Shown here piece after piece: positions 1 to 10,230 of a stretch of 64,000 nt of DNA. The stretch covers positions 16,462,001 to 16,526,000 of the forward strand of contig NC_134025.1 in the NCBI RefSeq assembly GCF_964204645.1, read 5' to 3'. Made by a program: the position numbers and the translations under genes. The number at the start of each line of letters is the position of its first letter. The first letter of the stretch is position 1. This DNA is from Tubulanus polymorphus. Its lineage: Eukaryota; Nemertea; Palaeonemertea; Tubulaniformes; Tubulanidae. Under the pieces are notes generated by a model. That model was not told the DNA's origin. It searched no databases and was given only the letters and a program-made list of their open reading frames with translations.

Positions 1-210
1 CGTTCCTTAATATTCCTACCAGTTTCCCCAATGTAAAAAAGGTTACAATCAGAACAGTTAATTCTATAAACTCCACAGTGGACATTAGGGTTCAGATTGT
101 TATTGGAGCAAAAATTAGAAATTTTGTTATTATACTTGAAAATTAAATCAGTATTTAAATCAGTATTTAAAAGGGCAGGAGAGAAAAATACTTTTTAGCT
201 TAACTTTTTA
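1..210 (-). mobile_element. Penelope-like element fragment, inverted copy
   Basis: This stretch is the reverse complement of the plus-strand PLE at about 433-713, with an internal piece missing. Read on the minus strand it covers the end of the RT-linker part and the start of the GIY-YIG region. With the hairpin that follows it makes a head-to-head inverted PLE pair. The copy is cut by the window edge, so its full length is unknown. Partial inverted copies are common for PLEs. Confidence 0.8.
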
Positions 211-423
211 CCTTCACAAAGCCAAACAAGAGGTCCATGGGCCTTGAAGCATTGGTAGATTATACTGTGGTATTAAGTGGTTATAATGTTTTACATCATC
301 CCAATCAACATCATCATAGAAGATTTGCTGGCAGATGTAAAACATTATAACCACTTAATACCACAGTATAATCTACCAATGCTTCAAGGCCCATGGGCCT
401 CTTGTTTGGCTTTGTGAAGGGCG
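211..423. repeat. Hairpin of family-B 3' ends inside the PLE inverted repeat
   Basis: Arms at about 211-296 and 335-421 are reverse complements, separated by about 38 bases. Each arm holds the 3' end of the dispersed family-B repeat, ending in CAAGGCCCATGGGCCTCTTG, flanked by PLE-type sequence. The same 3' end occurs at 19236, 29914 and 46955. The pair could form a long hairpin if transcribed. Confidence 0.8.
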
Positions 424-564
424 TATTAAAGCTAAAAAGTATTTTTCTCTCCTGCTCAACCCCGTAATCCTATTGACTCGTCTAAACCAAAAAACAAAAT
501 TTTAGTTCCTTTTGTCCCTTGCCTTGACAAATTCAAACCGGCTCTTCGTCATTTAAATACTGAT

Positions 565-965
565 TTGATTTTCAAGTATAATAACAAAATTTCTAATTTT
601 TGCTCCAATAACAATCTGAACCCTAATTTCCATTGTGGAGTTTATGGAACTGTTCTGATTGTAACCTTTTTTACATTGGGGAAACTGGTAGGAATATTAA
701 GGAACGTATTAAAGAACATAAACGAAATGTATTCAATGGGGTTAAATCAGAAAGTGGGGTAGTCTCTCATTCTTTGGTTACCGGACACAATTTGGATTTT
801 TCTGGAGCCAATATTATTTTTCCCAACAGTAGTCGCACTTAACGACATATAGTTGAATCTGCTTTGATTACTACTCATTCCGATCATTCTGTCAACCTCA
901 ATAATGGTTTCAGCCCCCATAATAAACTTCTTTCAAGTTATGTCATTGCTCTAGTCCCCATAATG
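565..965 (+). pseudogene. PLE GIY-YIG endonuclease domain (broken)
   Basis: The conserved part reads NCSDCNLFYIGETGRNIKER, the GIY-YIG-type motif with the cysteine pair seen in Penelope-like endonucleases, followed by a histidine motif (HSLVTGH). This domain nicks target DNA during retrotransposition. The reading frame shifts near 620-635: the preceding residues (NNLNPNFHCGVYG) are in another frame. A TAA stop at 840-842 interrupts the domain; the same frame continues for about 40 codons to a final stop near 965. The copy is therefore inactive. Assignment to PLE is also supported by the RT found in the related copy downstream. Confidence 0.8.
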
Positions 966-1041
966 TAATGTGCAGCGATTCGTGTCTTATTTCATATTTC
1001 ATGTATTAATACTGTGTGTGTATTTGGCAAGTCATTTTAGA

Positions 1042-1071
1042 CTGAAGAAGGGTGGTAGTAACCACCCGAAA
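1042..1071 (+). other. PLE 3'-terminal stem-loop
   Basis: The sequence CTGAAGA is followed by a 6-bp stem (GGGTGG/CCACCC) and then GAAA. The same layout, CTGAAGA-stem-GAAA, occurs in the PLE-type hairpin at 59309-59360. It resembles the core of the hammerhead ribozymes reported in PLEs, but I see no convincing stem I and no obvious cleavage triplet in place. Confidence 0.4.
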
Positions 1072-1331
1072 TATTTCTTATATGTTTTAATAAACATTTT
1101 ATCATTTAATTCATTTATTGTGGGATTTTACTCGTATCGTTTTATCACGGATATTGTGATCTGCAATCGATTCATCATGCTACCCACGGATTTTCGATTT
1201 ATTTTAAAATTCTTCATGTTGGTTTTTCCGCATCTGATACCAACTAAAATCGTAAATATGAAAAGACTGCCATCGCCGCACACATTTCTAAGGACCGGAC
1301 GAAATTTCTCAAAAACTGCTTAGACGAGAAA

Positions 1332-1986
1332 GTGGTCCCTCGCTCTATGTCATTGATTTACCGTTTTAAATCGGATTTACCTTTTTCTAATGAAGCCAGT
1401 TGTCAGTTAAAACTCGCTATCCAACAATCCAAAGACGACACGAATCGTTTATTCTACAAATTACATAAGATTGAACGGGATTTATCTCACCAGTTACCTG
1501 ATTTATATTTATGGAACAGACTTAGATCCAGTGTTAAAAACTTTTGCGATTTTCATGGAGGAGGAAATCTACCGAATTGGATTTTAAACTTCACAGACTA
1601 ATCACCAACAGCCCATGGACTAAATATTGCAACCAGGATAATATGGTCAACCTATCGTCTAAAAAACTTTCAGACTCTCTCCTTCAAGTACTCGGACTTG
1701 GACTAAATTTCTCGTTACCACACGACAAGAAACACATCATTGATTTTATGGAATCACTTGAACAATCACGCTCTGGGAGTTTTGAATACAACTTCGTTTT
1801 TATGAACATTTCCCAGATTTTTGACAATTTGACTCGTGTGCACCGTGAATTCTTTCCCAAACGTTTTAACATCGCACTTTCAGAACTTAAATCCTTTAAA
1901 GAACTACGAATTTCTAAAGCTGACAAAGGTGGTAAAATAGTTATCCTTGATTCGACTGATTATATAAGTAAAATGAATGATATCAT
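1332..1986 (+). pseudogene. PLE polyprotein, N-terminal and pre-RT region (broken)
   Basis: Two overlapping frames (1332-1601, then 1544 onward) carry the N-terminal part of a Penelope-like protein, so there is one frameshift near 1560-1600. Recognisable blocks are LGLGLNFSLP and the ISKADKGGKIVILD block that precedes the RT palm. Translation stays in frame up to MNDII at 1986, where a hAT transposon is inserted; it resumes at 5975 with SDSNTYKIL. The host PLE copy therefore continues on the far side of the insertion. It lies directly downstream of the PLE 3' fragment in the same orientation. Inactive because of the frameshift and the insertion. Confidence 0.8.
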
Positions 1987-2608
1987 CAGGGTTCGTAGCG
2001 ATCCTGGAAAGTGCTTAATAGTGCTTGAATCACAAAATGCGTTTTCAAGGCCTTGAAAATGCTTGAATTTTCAAAATTTCAGTAAAAATCATTGGAAGTC
2101 CTTGAATTTTTAATGTTGTCCAAATTTTGTCAATTAGTTTGTTGTATTGACTTCAATACGCCCGCGCACTGCCAACCACGTGTCAGAGTGCTGTGACTGT
2201 ACTGTCAGCGTGCTATAGACTCGTATACACTGCTGACTTGTGTATAAATACAGTACAAATGTATTAGGCACGTGGCTCACTGCTGACAATGCGTATACAA
2301 ATCTATTAGTAGACACGTGGCGGCACTACCGCTATCGCGCGCCGCGTATATACAAATGCCGTTGTGATGAAATAAACAAACAAAATACTTCAAAATAATT
2401 CTAAATAGATTATTGGTAGTAAATAATGACCTCAAATTAAAATAAAGACCGTTCTTGATTTTGACGATCTTTGGAGCATTAACTATCAAAAAGTGATTTT
2501 TTATGTCAGGGTATCCCGAGCTGATCATGATTAAGCGTTAAGCTGTTATCATTTAGACGTTTAAGCCGGTCATCGAAATTTGTTGGATTCAAAATTAGAT
2601 AGGCCAGT

Positions 2609-2857
2609 ATGGGAAAGTGCCATTTCTCTGACGCCTGGTTGGTGCATGAATCATACAAAAGTTGGATTCAACGCAGACCAATTTCAACAGAAGCTAGGTG
2701 CAAGATATGCGCCAAAACCATTGACATATCTTCGATGGGAGAAGCGGCTAAAGAGTCACGCGGTTTCAAGAAAACATCAAACTGGTGGGGCAGCAATATC
2801 TAAAACGACGAAGCTATCAGCTTTTTTTGAAAACAATAAAGATTGTAACAACAACAG
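2609..2857 (+). pseudogene. hAT transposase exon 1, BED zinc finger (frameshifted)
   Basis: The first coding exon encodes the N-terminal zinc-finger part of a hAT transposase. Frame one (from 2609) gives a cysteine pair in RCKICAKTIDISSMGEAA. The histidines of the finger (LKSHAVSRKH) lie in another frame that begins at 2580, so a frameshift falls near 2740-2755, inside the finger. The exon ends at 2857 before a GTAAGT donor. BED fingers of this kind bind the transposon ends. The element is probably not autonomous any more, because the DNA-binding domain is broken. Confidence 0.75.
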
Positions 2858-3133
2858 GTAAGTTTATGAAAACTTCTCTCTTCTGTTGTGGTTAGGTCTA
2901 AACAATCGATCGGATATTTCTTATTAGCAATTACAGGCCATTGTGATCATAATATTCAATCCATTCCATTGGTTTATCACTACTTTTGAACGCAAAAAAT
3001 ATTCAAAATTTCTAGCAAGGTTTTTGTCGTTAAATCGCGCTCCTAAGGTTAACTTTGAATGAAGTGAGGCTGCTTCTTTTAGCTTTGGTGATTGAAATGA
3101 GCAAGAAATGCTTTTCAATTTTATACATTTCAG

Positions 3134-3904
3134 AGCTTCTTAGACAGCCTCAGAACCAGCTGCAGTCAGTGGGCATACCAGCCACAGTTTAGATAATTTT
3201 CTGAACAAAGAAAATGTACTGCGGGCTGAAATAGTTTGGGCGCTGAATGTTGTCTATAGACATTATTCCTTTCAGTCATGTGAACGTTCCCCTAGCGTTT
3301 TCAAGTACATGTTTCCGGATTCAGAAATTGCGGACAAATTTACCTTTAGCGAGAGAAAGGTGTCTTATCTGGTAAATTTCGGAATTTATCCGTATCTTAA
3401 GGACCTGATTAAGAACAAAAAAGGAGAAGGTCCCTACGTCTTGTTATTTGATGAATCGCTCAACAAAAGAACACAGTCAAAGCAGTTAGATGTTATGTTT
3501 CGTTCATGGGATGGAGGCAAAGTTAGGTCGCATTACTATGGATCAGCTTTCATTGGACATGCTACGGCAGCTGATATGTTAAATGTGTTCACGGCAGAGT
3601 TTGATTTGAATTATTCGGAACTGTATCAATTGTCCATGGACGGTCCGAGCGTAAATTGGTGTTTTTATGATAAACTCAGTAACTATTTAAAAGATGAGTA
3701 TGGTGTTGATTCTGGGTTGTTAAACATAGGATCATGTGGATTGCATATTCTCAACAATGCATTCAAGTCTGGGTCAGAAACATCGAAATGGAATATTGAA
3801 TCTCTCTTGACCAGCCTTTATATGTTATTTAAAGATGCTCCTGCAAGAAGGGAGGATTTCATGAAGCATTCAACGGTATTTCCAAAGAAATTCTGTCGTC
3901 ACAG
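3134..3904 (+). pseudogene. hAT transposase exon 2, catalytic N-terminal part
   Basis: The exon starts after a TTTCAG acceptor (3133), which gives the correct phase to the previous exon (AG|A), and ends at 3904 before GTAAGT. In this phase a TAG stop occurs at 3141-3143. The alternative acceptor at 3143 would avoid the stop but break the phase. After it the frame is open for about 250 codons. LLFDESLNKRTQSKQLD carries an acidic residue at the usual position of the first catalytic Asp of hAT transposases, and the later SCGLHILNNAF matches the conserved C-H block. The product resembles uncharacterised hAT-derived animal proteins. Confidence 0.75.
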
Positions 3905-4229
3905 GTAAGTCAAAGATTTTATGTCTTCCCTCATCTTCAATCCAGAGCAGAAGTTTAACTCATTCATGAACTAACCTGTCAGATAAGGCAAGAAAATTTA
4001 ATGCTGCATTATTGAAAGGCAGCTTATAACAATAGTGCCCAAGTGTTTATTTTAGTGTCAGTGCCTTCCACACCCACATTGATACCAGTATTAAAATAAG
4101 CTGCATTCTTTTAACACTAGTGTTGGTGAAATTAGTGCTGTTTCTGGAATCCATTAGATACAGTTATTCATGTGACCTTATTCAATGATTAATGTTTGAT
4201 GCCATATTTTTTGTCAATACTTTTTACAG

Positions 4230-5574
4230 ATGGTTAGAAAACGCCCCCGCCGCCGAACGTGCCATACAGATTTGGCCTGCTGTTCAACAGTATGTAGAAT
4301 GGGTTGAGACTAAGTTGAAGAGAGCTTCACAACCAACATGTAATTCATATCAAGTTGTAAAAAATGCTGCATCACACTCCATGACCATTCCGCACCTTCA
4401 AGCATTTCTCTTCGTAGCAAAACAAATAACTCCATTCATGACAATGTATCAATCAGACAGCCCTATGTTGCCTTTTATGGCAGGAGATTTGTCCGATCTT
4501 GTTCGGAGACTTATGAAACGTATTATCAAATCCAGTGTTGTTGATGATGCAGACTCTATACTCAAGCTTCTTGAGATTGACCTGTCCAATACTGAGAGTC
4601 ATGTCCGTCATTCCAGAATTGAGGTGGGCTTAAGTGCTGAAACAAAGCTGCGTGAATTGACTGCCACAAAACAAATATCTGAACGTCAAATTCTAGAATT
4701 CCGCAGTGAGTTTCGTTACTTTGTTATTGCTCTTCTGAAAAAATTACTACTGAAAGCACCCATAAAATATGGTATTGTAAGAAATATTCAGTGCCTTGAT
4801 CCAGTGCGTTTAGCTAACAATTAGGATGTGTGTAAAAAAGAGTTTAAACGTATCCTTACAATATTAGTAACAAACAAGCGTGTGAAAGAACAGGACTGTG
4901 ATGACATTCTAAGCAGCTTTGATGAGTTCTTTGTCTATGTTAATAAGAATAAGTCATCATTTAGTTCATTTGATAGGAAAAAAGACTATTTGGATCAGTT
5001 TCTTTTAATGCACATGGGAATAAACACTTCCCAATTCTCAAAATTGTGGAATGTTGTGAAAAACCTACTGCTTTTATCGCATGGTCAAGCCTCTGTTGAA
5101 AGAGGGTTTTCCATAAACCGGCAGGTGGAAAGGGATAATATGGCTGAAATGACCTACAGAGCTCAAAGGCTCATTTGTGATTATGTACTTAGTTTTGATG
5201 GTGATGTCACAAAAGTTCCGATTCCCCCTGAGCTGGTAACACATGCTGGATCAGCGCATAGTCGTTACAAAGACTTTCTCAAGGAGCAAGCTCCCACTCA
5301 GTTATCAGATAAAGATTTAAAGCGCAAGAGAGGAACTGAGAAATTGAATGAGCTTACTGCGAAAAAACAATGCCTGGAAACTGATATTAATAGTCTGAAC
5401 GCCTCTGCTGATTCATTGGCTGATGAAAGTTTAAAATCTCGCAAACAAAGTGAAACTCATGAGCTCATTTTAAAATCTGTGACCATGAGAATTTCGGCTA
5501 AAGACAAATCACATGAGTTGGCCGACGTAATTTCAGCCATCGAAACTCAAATGGAGCAAATTAATCGATTGTAA
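4230..5574 (+). pseudogene. hAT transposase exon 3 with dimerisation domain
   Basis: The exon starts after a TTTTTACAG acceptor at 4229; its first base completes an arginine codon with the previous exon, so the phase matches. One TAG stop (4822-4824) splits an otherwise continuous frame of about 448 codons. The part before the stop is helical, with RWLENAPAAERA matching the insertion domain of this hAT type. The part after it holds the C-terminal dimerisation region (LLLLSHGQASVERGFSINRQ) and a final lysine- and glutamate-rich coiled-coil-like tail ending at 5572-5574 (TAA). A single nonsense codon inactivates an otherwise well-kept exon, so the copy is fairly young. Confidence 0.82.
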
Positions 5575-5974
5575 ATAGGTCGATGAGCTGTAATTTAATT
5601 TTGTATAATTTTGTTATTTTTGCTTTCGATAGTATGGCTTTTTGATGGCGAGGTCTACCTGTAGTTCCATTGAAAGGCCCACAGATTTCTTGTTTTAAAG
5701 TTATTAATTTCTGATACATGTAGTAAATCTTTCTTAAAATAAAGCTGAAAGATTCCAAAGTTATCAAGTGCTCTGCTACGCGTGGATGTTTCTTTATGAT
5801 GATTTGCGTTTGTACTTCTTTTAAATTTCTGCAATAAAGGAATTTTCATTGCAATAAATTCGCCTTAAATACTAGTGTTTATATGGTATCTTTCAGAAAA
5901 TAGTACTTGAATTTTGTTGAAATCGGTCCTTGAAAGTACTTGAATTAAGTTGGGCCTGGAGGCTATGAACCCTG

Positions 5975-7250
5975 ATCATATCTGACTCTAATACTTATAA
6001 GATACTCAAACGAGATCCTTTAAAAGATTGGCAAAAACATTTTAACAAAGATTTAGAAAACCTGTCTAAGAAACATCCTACTGATAAGAAATTCAGTATG
6101 AAATTTACCAGCCGATTACCCAGTTTACCCTATGCTTACCGGCCTCCCCAAGATTCATAAAAGTAATGTCCCTTTACGCCCTATAATTTCAAGCAGAGGC
6201 TCTCCCTCTTATTATATTTCTAAATCTATTGCCAAAATGCTTTCTCCCTTACTTGGGTCATTCTCTGGTTCTCATATCAAACATAATATGGATTTATTAC
6301 AAAGATTACGTCACATTACCCCCAATGGTAACAAGTTCATCTCTTTTGATGCAGTCTCTCTATTCACTAACATCCCTCTGGAACCAACGTTAGATTTCAT
6401 CAAACGTAAACTTCCATCCTTAAATTTGAATTTTCCTGTCTCAATTAACTGTCTCATTGACCTTTTTGAATTATGTGCTAGAAGAGCCTATTTTCAATTT
6501 GATGGCATTTTCTTTGAGCAAATACATGGTTTCGCTTTGGGCAACCCCCTCTCGCTGATTTTAGCTAACCTCTTCTTAGAACATATTGAATCGGAAATTT
6601 TACCCCTATACACTGGGGTCGCGCCTCTTTTATGGCTCAGGTATGTTGATGACATTTTATGTTTAGTATCAACTGATTTTAACCTTGAATGCCCTTTCTA
6701 TATGTTCTCATACATAATTTTAATTCGAGATTAGGTTTCTCTGTTTTTCGTAAACCTACTAACTGTGAATCCTACCTACATTTCTTCTCGTTCACTCCAA
6801 CTTACCTTAAAGTGGCCGTTGTTCAAGGTTTTTTCCTTCGGGCTTATAGGATTTGTGATAAAAACTTTTTAGATCATGAGATTTTACATATTCAATCCAG
6901 TTTTAAAAAGCTTGCATACCCGGACAAGATTTTAGTGAAAGCCCTTCACAAAGCCAAAAAAGTATTTTTCCCTCCCGCTCAACCCCATAATCCTATTGAC
7001 TCGTCTAAACCAAAAAACAAAATTATAGTTCCTTTGTCCCTTGCCTTGACAAATTCAAACCGGCTCTTCGTCATTTAAATACTGATTTAATTTTCAAGAA
7101 TAATAACAAAATTTCTAATTTTTGCTCCAATAACAATCTTAACCCTAATGTCCATTGTGGTTTTTCATGAAATTAACTGTTCTGATTATAACCTTTTTTA
7201 CATTGGGGAAACTGGTAGGAATATTAAGGAACATATTAAAGAACATACAG
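5975..7250 (+). pseudogene. PLE reverse transcriptase and endonuclease start (broken)
   Basis: This continues the PLE interrupted at 1986. RT blocks appear in order: LPKIHKSNVPLRPIISSRGS, motif A FDAVSLFTNIPL, motif B HGFALGNPLS, and the catalytic box RYVDDILCL (about 6638-6664). The frame then shifts near 6690-6730 with an apparent loss of part of the thumb, and continues as IHNFNSRLGFSVFRKPT and the linker HIQSSFKKLAYPD. A GIY-YIG start follows (about 7080-7250) with more frame breaks, and the copy stops abruptly after AAAGAACATAC near 7250. PLEs use this RT and GIY-YIG pair for target-primed retrotransposition. The gene is inactive. Confidence 0.88.
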
Positions 7251-7454
7251 AGTTAAACATAGTTTCCAATCCTCAATCATAGTAGGGGGTACCTCGATTC
7301 TATGCAATAGGGAACATTGCAGGTTGCCTTTAAAACAGACGTGAGTGCGTTATTATATGCCCTTGCTCCAATGGAATCACGCGCAAAATTGCCCTTATTT
7401 GAAATCAGCACCCTGCCCTTTTTTAATGCTAGATGAAGCACTGGAGTAGGAGTA

Positions 7455-7975
7455 TTTTGTGATCACCCATATCCGTTGAGACCATGGGATCTCGGACCTA
7501 CTTGACCTATAGCCGAGGATACTCGGTTCCTTAATCACTTACTGAAAATTTCATCTTCCCATGGAAGCCCGTAACATAACTATAGATAGCAAAGAAATAT
7601 GTAAAGTACCGATATGATCATTTCATAATGTATGAATTATACATGGTACTGAAGATCAGAACCCTTGGGTACAGCAGGTAACAGATAAACAACAAAAATG
7701 TTCAGTCACACACGCCTCAGCCTAATACAATCACTGTGCTGACTTGAGGAGTGAGTTTGTTGCTTTGAACCGGCAGCAGTGCCTCGTAGGTTACACTAGG
7801 TAGGTTAATTGCTTTATTATTTACTATCATCTGTCACATTTGAAAAACTGTTTCGTGACCCGGCAGCCGCGTCATAAAGGCAGCAGTAACTCGTACTGTA
7901 TCAACTGACAATTCAAGTCAATGGCTATGCCAGCAGACCCATACACCCTCTGTGAACAGTAGGAGAGACTATGAA
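7455..7975. repeat. Segmental duplication unit 1
   Basis: This non-coding stretch starting GTGATCACCCAT is repeated with about 10-15% differences at about 8336-8850. Shared blocks include GTTGAGACCATGGGATC, TGATCATTTCATAATG and CAACAAAAATGT. No gene is seen in either copy. Confidence 0.75.
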
Positions 7976-8175
7976 AAATTTGGTAAATGGCCCACCTCAT
8001 AAATTCCAGAATGCATTTCCATCGGAAACCATGCCCAAGCGATAAAACTCGTCGAGATCTACCACCAGGCAAATTTTCGGGGTGATACGTCCAGTAACAA
8101 CGGAACAGTCGGTACCACAATTCAGTATTATTATGTAAGATTATATAAGACTAGTGGAATGGGTGATTTTTAAAT

Positions 8176-8381
8176 GTAGAACTTCCCACTTTTTGAGTAG
8201 AAGTATTTTAAAGCGGCCTATTATGTGGTGTGGTGTGATCACCCATGCACGTTGAGACCATATGGGATCTTGGGAAACGTAGAACTTCCGACTTATTGAG
8301 TAGGAGTATTTTAAAGCGGCCTATTTTGTGGTGTGGTGTGATCACCCATGCCCGTTGAGACAATATGGGATCTTGGGACCG
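8176..8381. repeat. Tandem duplication, period 103 bp
   Basis: Two units (8176-8278 and 8279-8381) each run from GTAGAACTTCC through AAAGCGGCCTATT and GTGATCACCCATG to GGGATCTTGGG. They differ at a few positions. The second unit leads into segmental duplication unit 2. Confidence 0.85.
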
Positions 8382-8850
8382 ACTTGTCGTGCCCGAGGAT
8401 ACTGGGGCCCTTAATCACATACTGAACATTTCTTCTTCCCACGCAGCCCAGGTAACAGAACTATAGATAGAAACAAATAAATGTCAAGTACTGATATGAT
8501 CATTTCATAATGTATGAATTTTACGCGGTACTGAAGATTTGAACCCGCGGGTGCAGCAGGAAACAGATAAACAACAAAAATGTCTAGTCACACACGCTAA
8601 CGCCTTAGCCCAATAGAGACTGACTTCAGTAAGTGAGTGTATTTCTTTGAACCGGTAGCAGTGCCTCGTAGGTTACGCTAAGTGGGTTAATTGTTTATCA
8701 TCTGTTACATTTGAAAAACTGTTTCGTGACCAGGTAACTCCTACTCTATGAACAGTGGTTGTCTCAAGTCAGTGGCTATGCCAGCAGACCCATGCGCCCT
8801 CTGTGAACAGTAGGAGAGACTACGAAAAATTTGGTAAATGGCCCACCACA
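8336..8850. repeat. Segmental duplication unit 2
   Basis: This is the second copy of the block at 7455-7975, in the same orientation, about 880 bp downstream. The similarity extends past the Asn/His-poor shadow frames and holds no conserved reading frame, so this is a repeat and not a duplicated gene. Confidence 0.75.
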
Positions 8851-8859
8851 TAAATTCCA

Positions 8860-10130
8860 AAATACATTTTCAATGGAAACCACACCCAAGCGATAAAACA
8901 CGTCAAGATTACCACCGGGCACATGTTCAGGGCGATAAACGCAGTAACGATGGAGCAGTCAGTACGACAATTCGGTACTATTATATAAAGTATTTTGCAT
9001 TCATTTGGGTATTAATTGATTAAATGTGTTGTCTTGATCTAATTCGCTGATTCGGTGATTTGGCGAAGTTAAAACCCGTAGTCTGAATGATCCGAAGGCT
9101 ATTTTCTGGTTCATGCGTGATAAACCCCGAAAAACACCCACCAAACAAATAGAAAATAGGGATCAATTCTAAGACTAAAAAATATGCGTGGTTTCCATGC
9201 GAGATGCAAACAAGACGGTTCGTGGACGTATAAACTCAAGTTGGATGGTCAGGAGTCAACAACAGCTTAAATCATTTATAAACAGATGTTAGTAAAAAGC
9301 ACCGAAGTTGCTAGCCACTAAGCAGTTGTAAACTTGTGAACAGAGGAAGTATTAACATATATACACAATTGTGTCTTATTTTCTCCTGTCCGGTTTTATG
9401 TTAAATATATCCCGAACAAAGATTTTGTTTGAATAAATATTCAAATATCGACCCGGAAGAGCAATGCGGCCAACAGCATTTATTTTGAGTTTGAAAAAAT
9501 GACCTGTTGACTCAGTAAGTCGACTTTTCGATTTACCAGGTGGGCACCACCACGTTTTTAAATGGCTATGAAAACGGAGTCGAATCAAGAACGGCAATTA
9601 AGCTTGATGTCTCGTTTTCCTCACGGATAACATATCAGAATCAGTATTTCTCAAAATCTGTTACTTACCGAAGTCCTTGATTCGTGCTGTGTTGAGTATG
9701 TACATCGGATTTTACAAATCAGCACAGAAAGATATAACAAGAATTGAGGTCTGGGTTATTCAGTGACATTAAATTATGTCTTGAATGTCAGGTGATCGTT
9801 GACAAATATATGTACACACTGCAACAATCCTTATATATTCTTTGTTTTTGATAAGTCCATTTCCAGAGCCATTAAAAAAACCCGATACCTAGGTAATGCT
9901 TAGCCATGAATGGCTACTAATTCCATTTGAATATCTCATCCTCGGGCTAAAATCTAAGTCTACCACAACCTTCCCCCAAAAAATCAATTCAAATTATAGC
10001 TGCATAGCAGAGATAACAGGATTCTGCCTAACTGGTTCATATATCGCACTGGGAAGCGTCATCGAAATAATTGTAATCAAAAGATATGGTTATTTCACAG
10101 TCCCCTGGTGGCAGTTGCATGAACTAGTCT
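8860..10130. other. No gene recognised
   Basis: AT-rich sequence with short open frames only (up to 73 codons) and no protein similarity that I recognise. No tandem structure was noticed. Confidence 0.6.
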
Positions 10131-10134
10131 GTCG

Positions 10135-10230
10135 CACAAGCTCTCCGTGCGACGTTTTGATCGATAATTTTGTTAATACTAGGTAGATCTACCTTTATGC
10201 ATCAATTTGTTAAGTGAGGAATTTGCATTC
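10135..10230 (+). repeat. Left arm of a 2.1 kb-spaced inverted repeat
   Basis: From GCTCTCCGTGCGACGTTTTG to GGAATTTGCATTCAG this is the reverse complement of about 12130-12235, at roughly 80-85% identity. The pair may mark the terminal inverted repeats of a decayed element of about 2.1 kb or two separate inserts of one repeat. Confidence 0.65.

Larger units (their letters stand above)
424..1115 (+). mobile_element. Penelope-like element, 3' fragment
   Basis: The plus-strand PLE 3' part runs from the RT-endonuclease linker through a GIY-YIG domain to a 3' tail with a small stem-loop. The same linker sequence recurs at 6944-7080 in the longer PLE copy. It is followed directly by the 5' part of another PLE copy (from about 1120), which fits the head-to-tail partial tandem arrangement typical of PLEs. 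Confidence 0.75.
1987..5974 (+). mobile_element. hAT-superfamily DNA transposon inserted in PLE
   Basis: The ends are inverted repeats with the core CAGGGTTCRTAGC, directly at the borders. The flanks share a 5-bp direct repeat ATCAT (1982-1986 and 5975-5979). Removing the element and one repeat copy rejoins the PLE reading frame. Inside is a spliced transposase gene with a BED-type zinc finger and the hAT C-terminal dimerisation region. Subterminal TTGAATTT-like motifs occur near both ends. The 3.99 kb length suits an autonomous copy, but the gene has stops and a frameshift. Most hAT elements duplicate 8 bp; 5 bp is unusual, although some hAT groups use shorter duplications. Confidence 0.88.
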
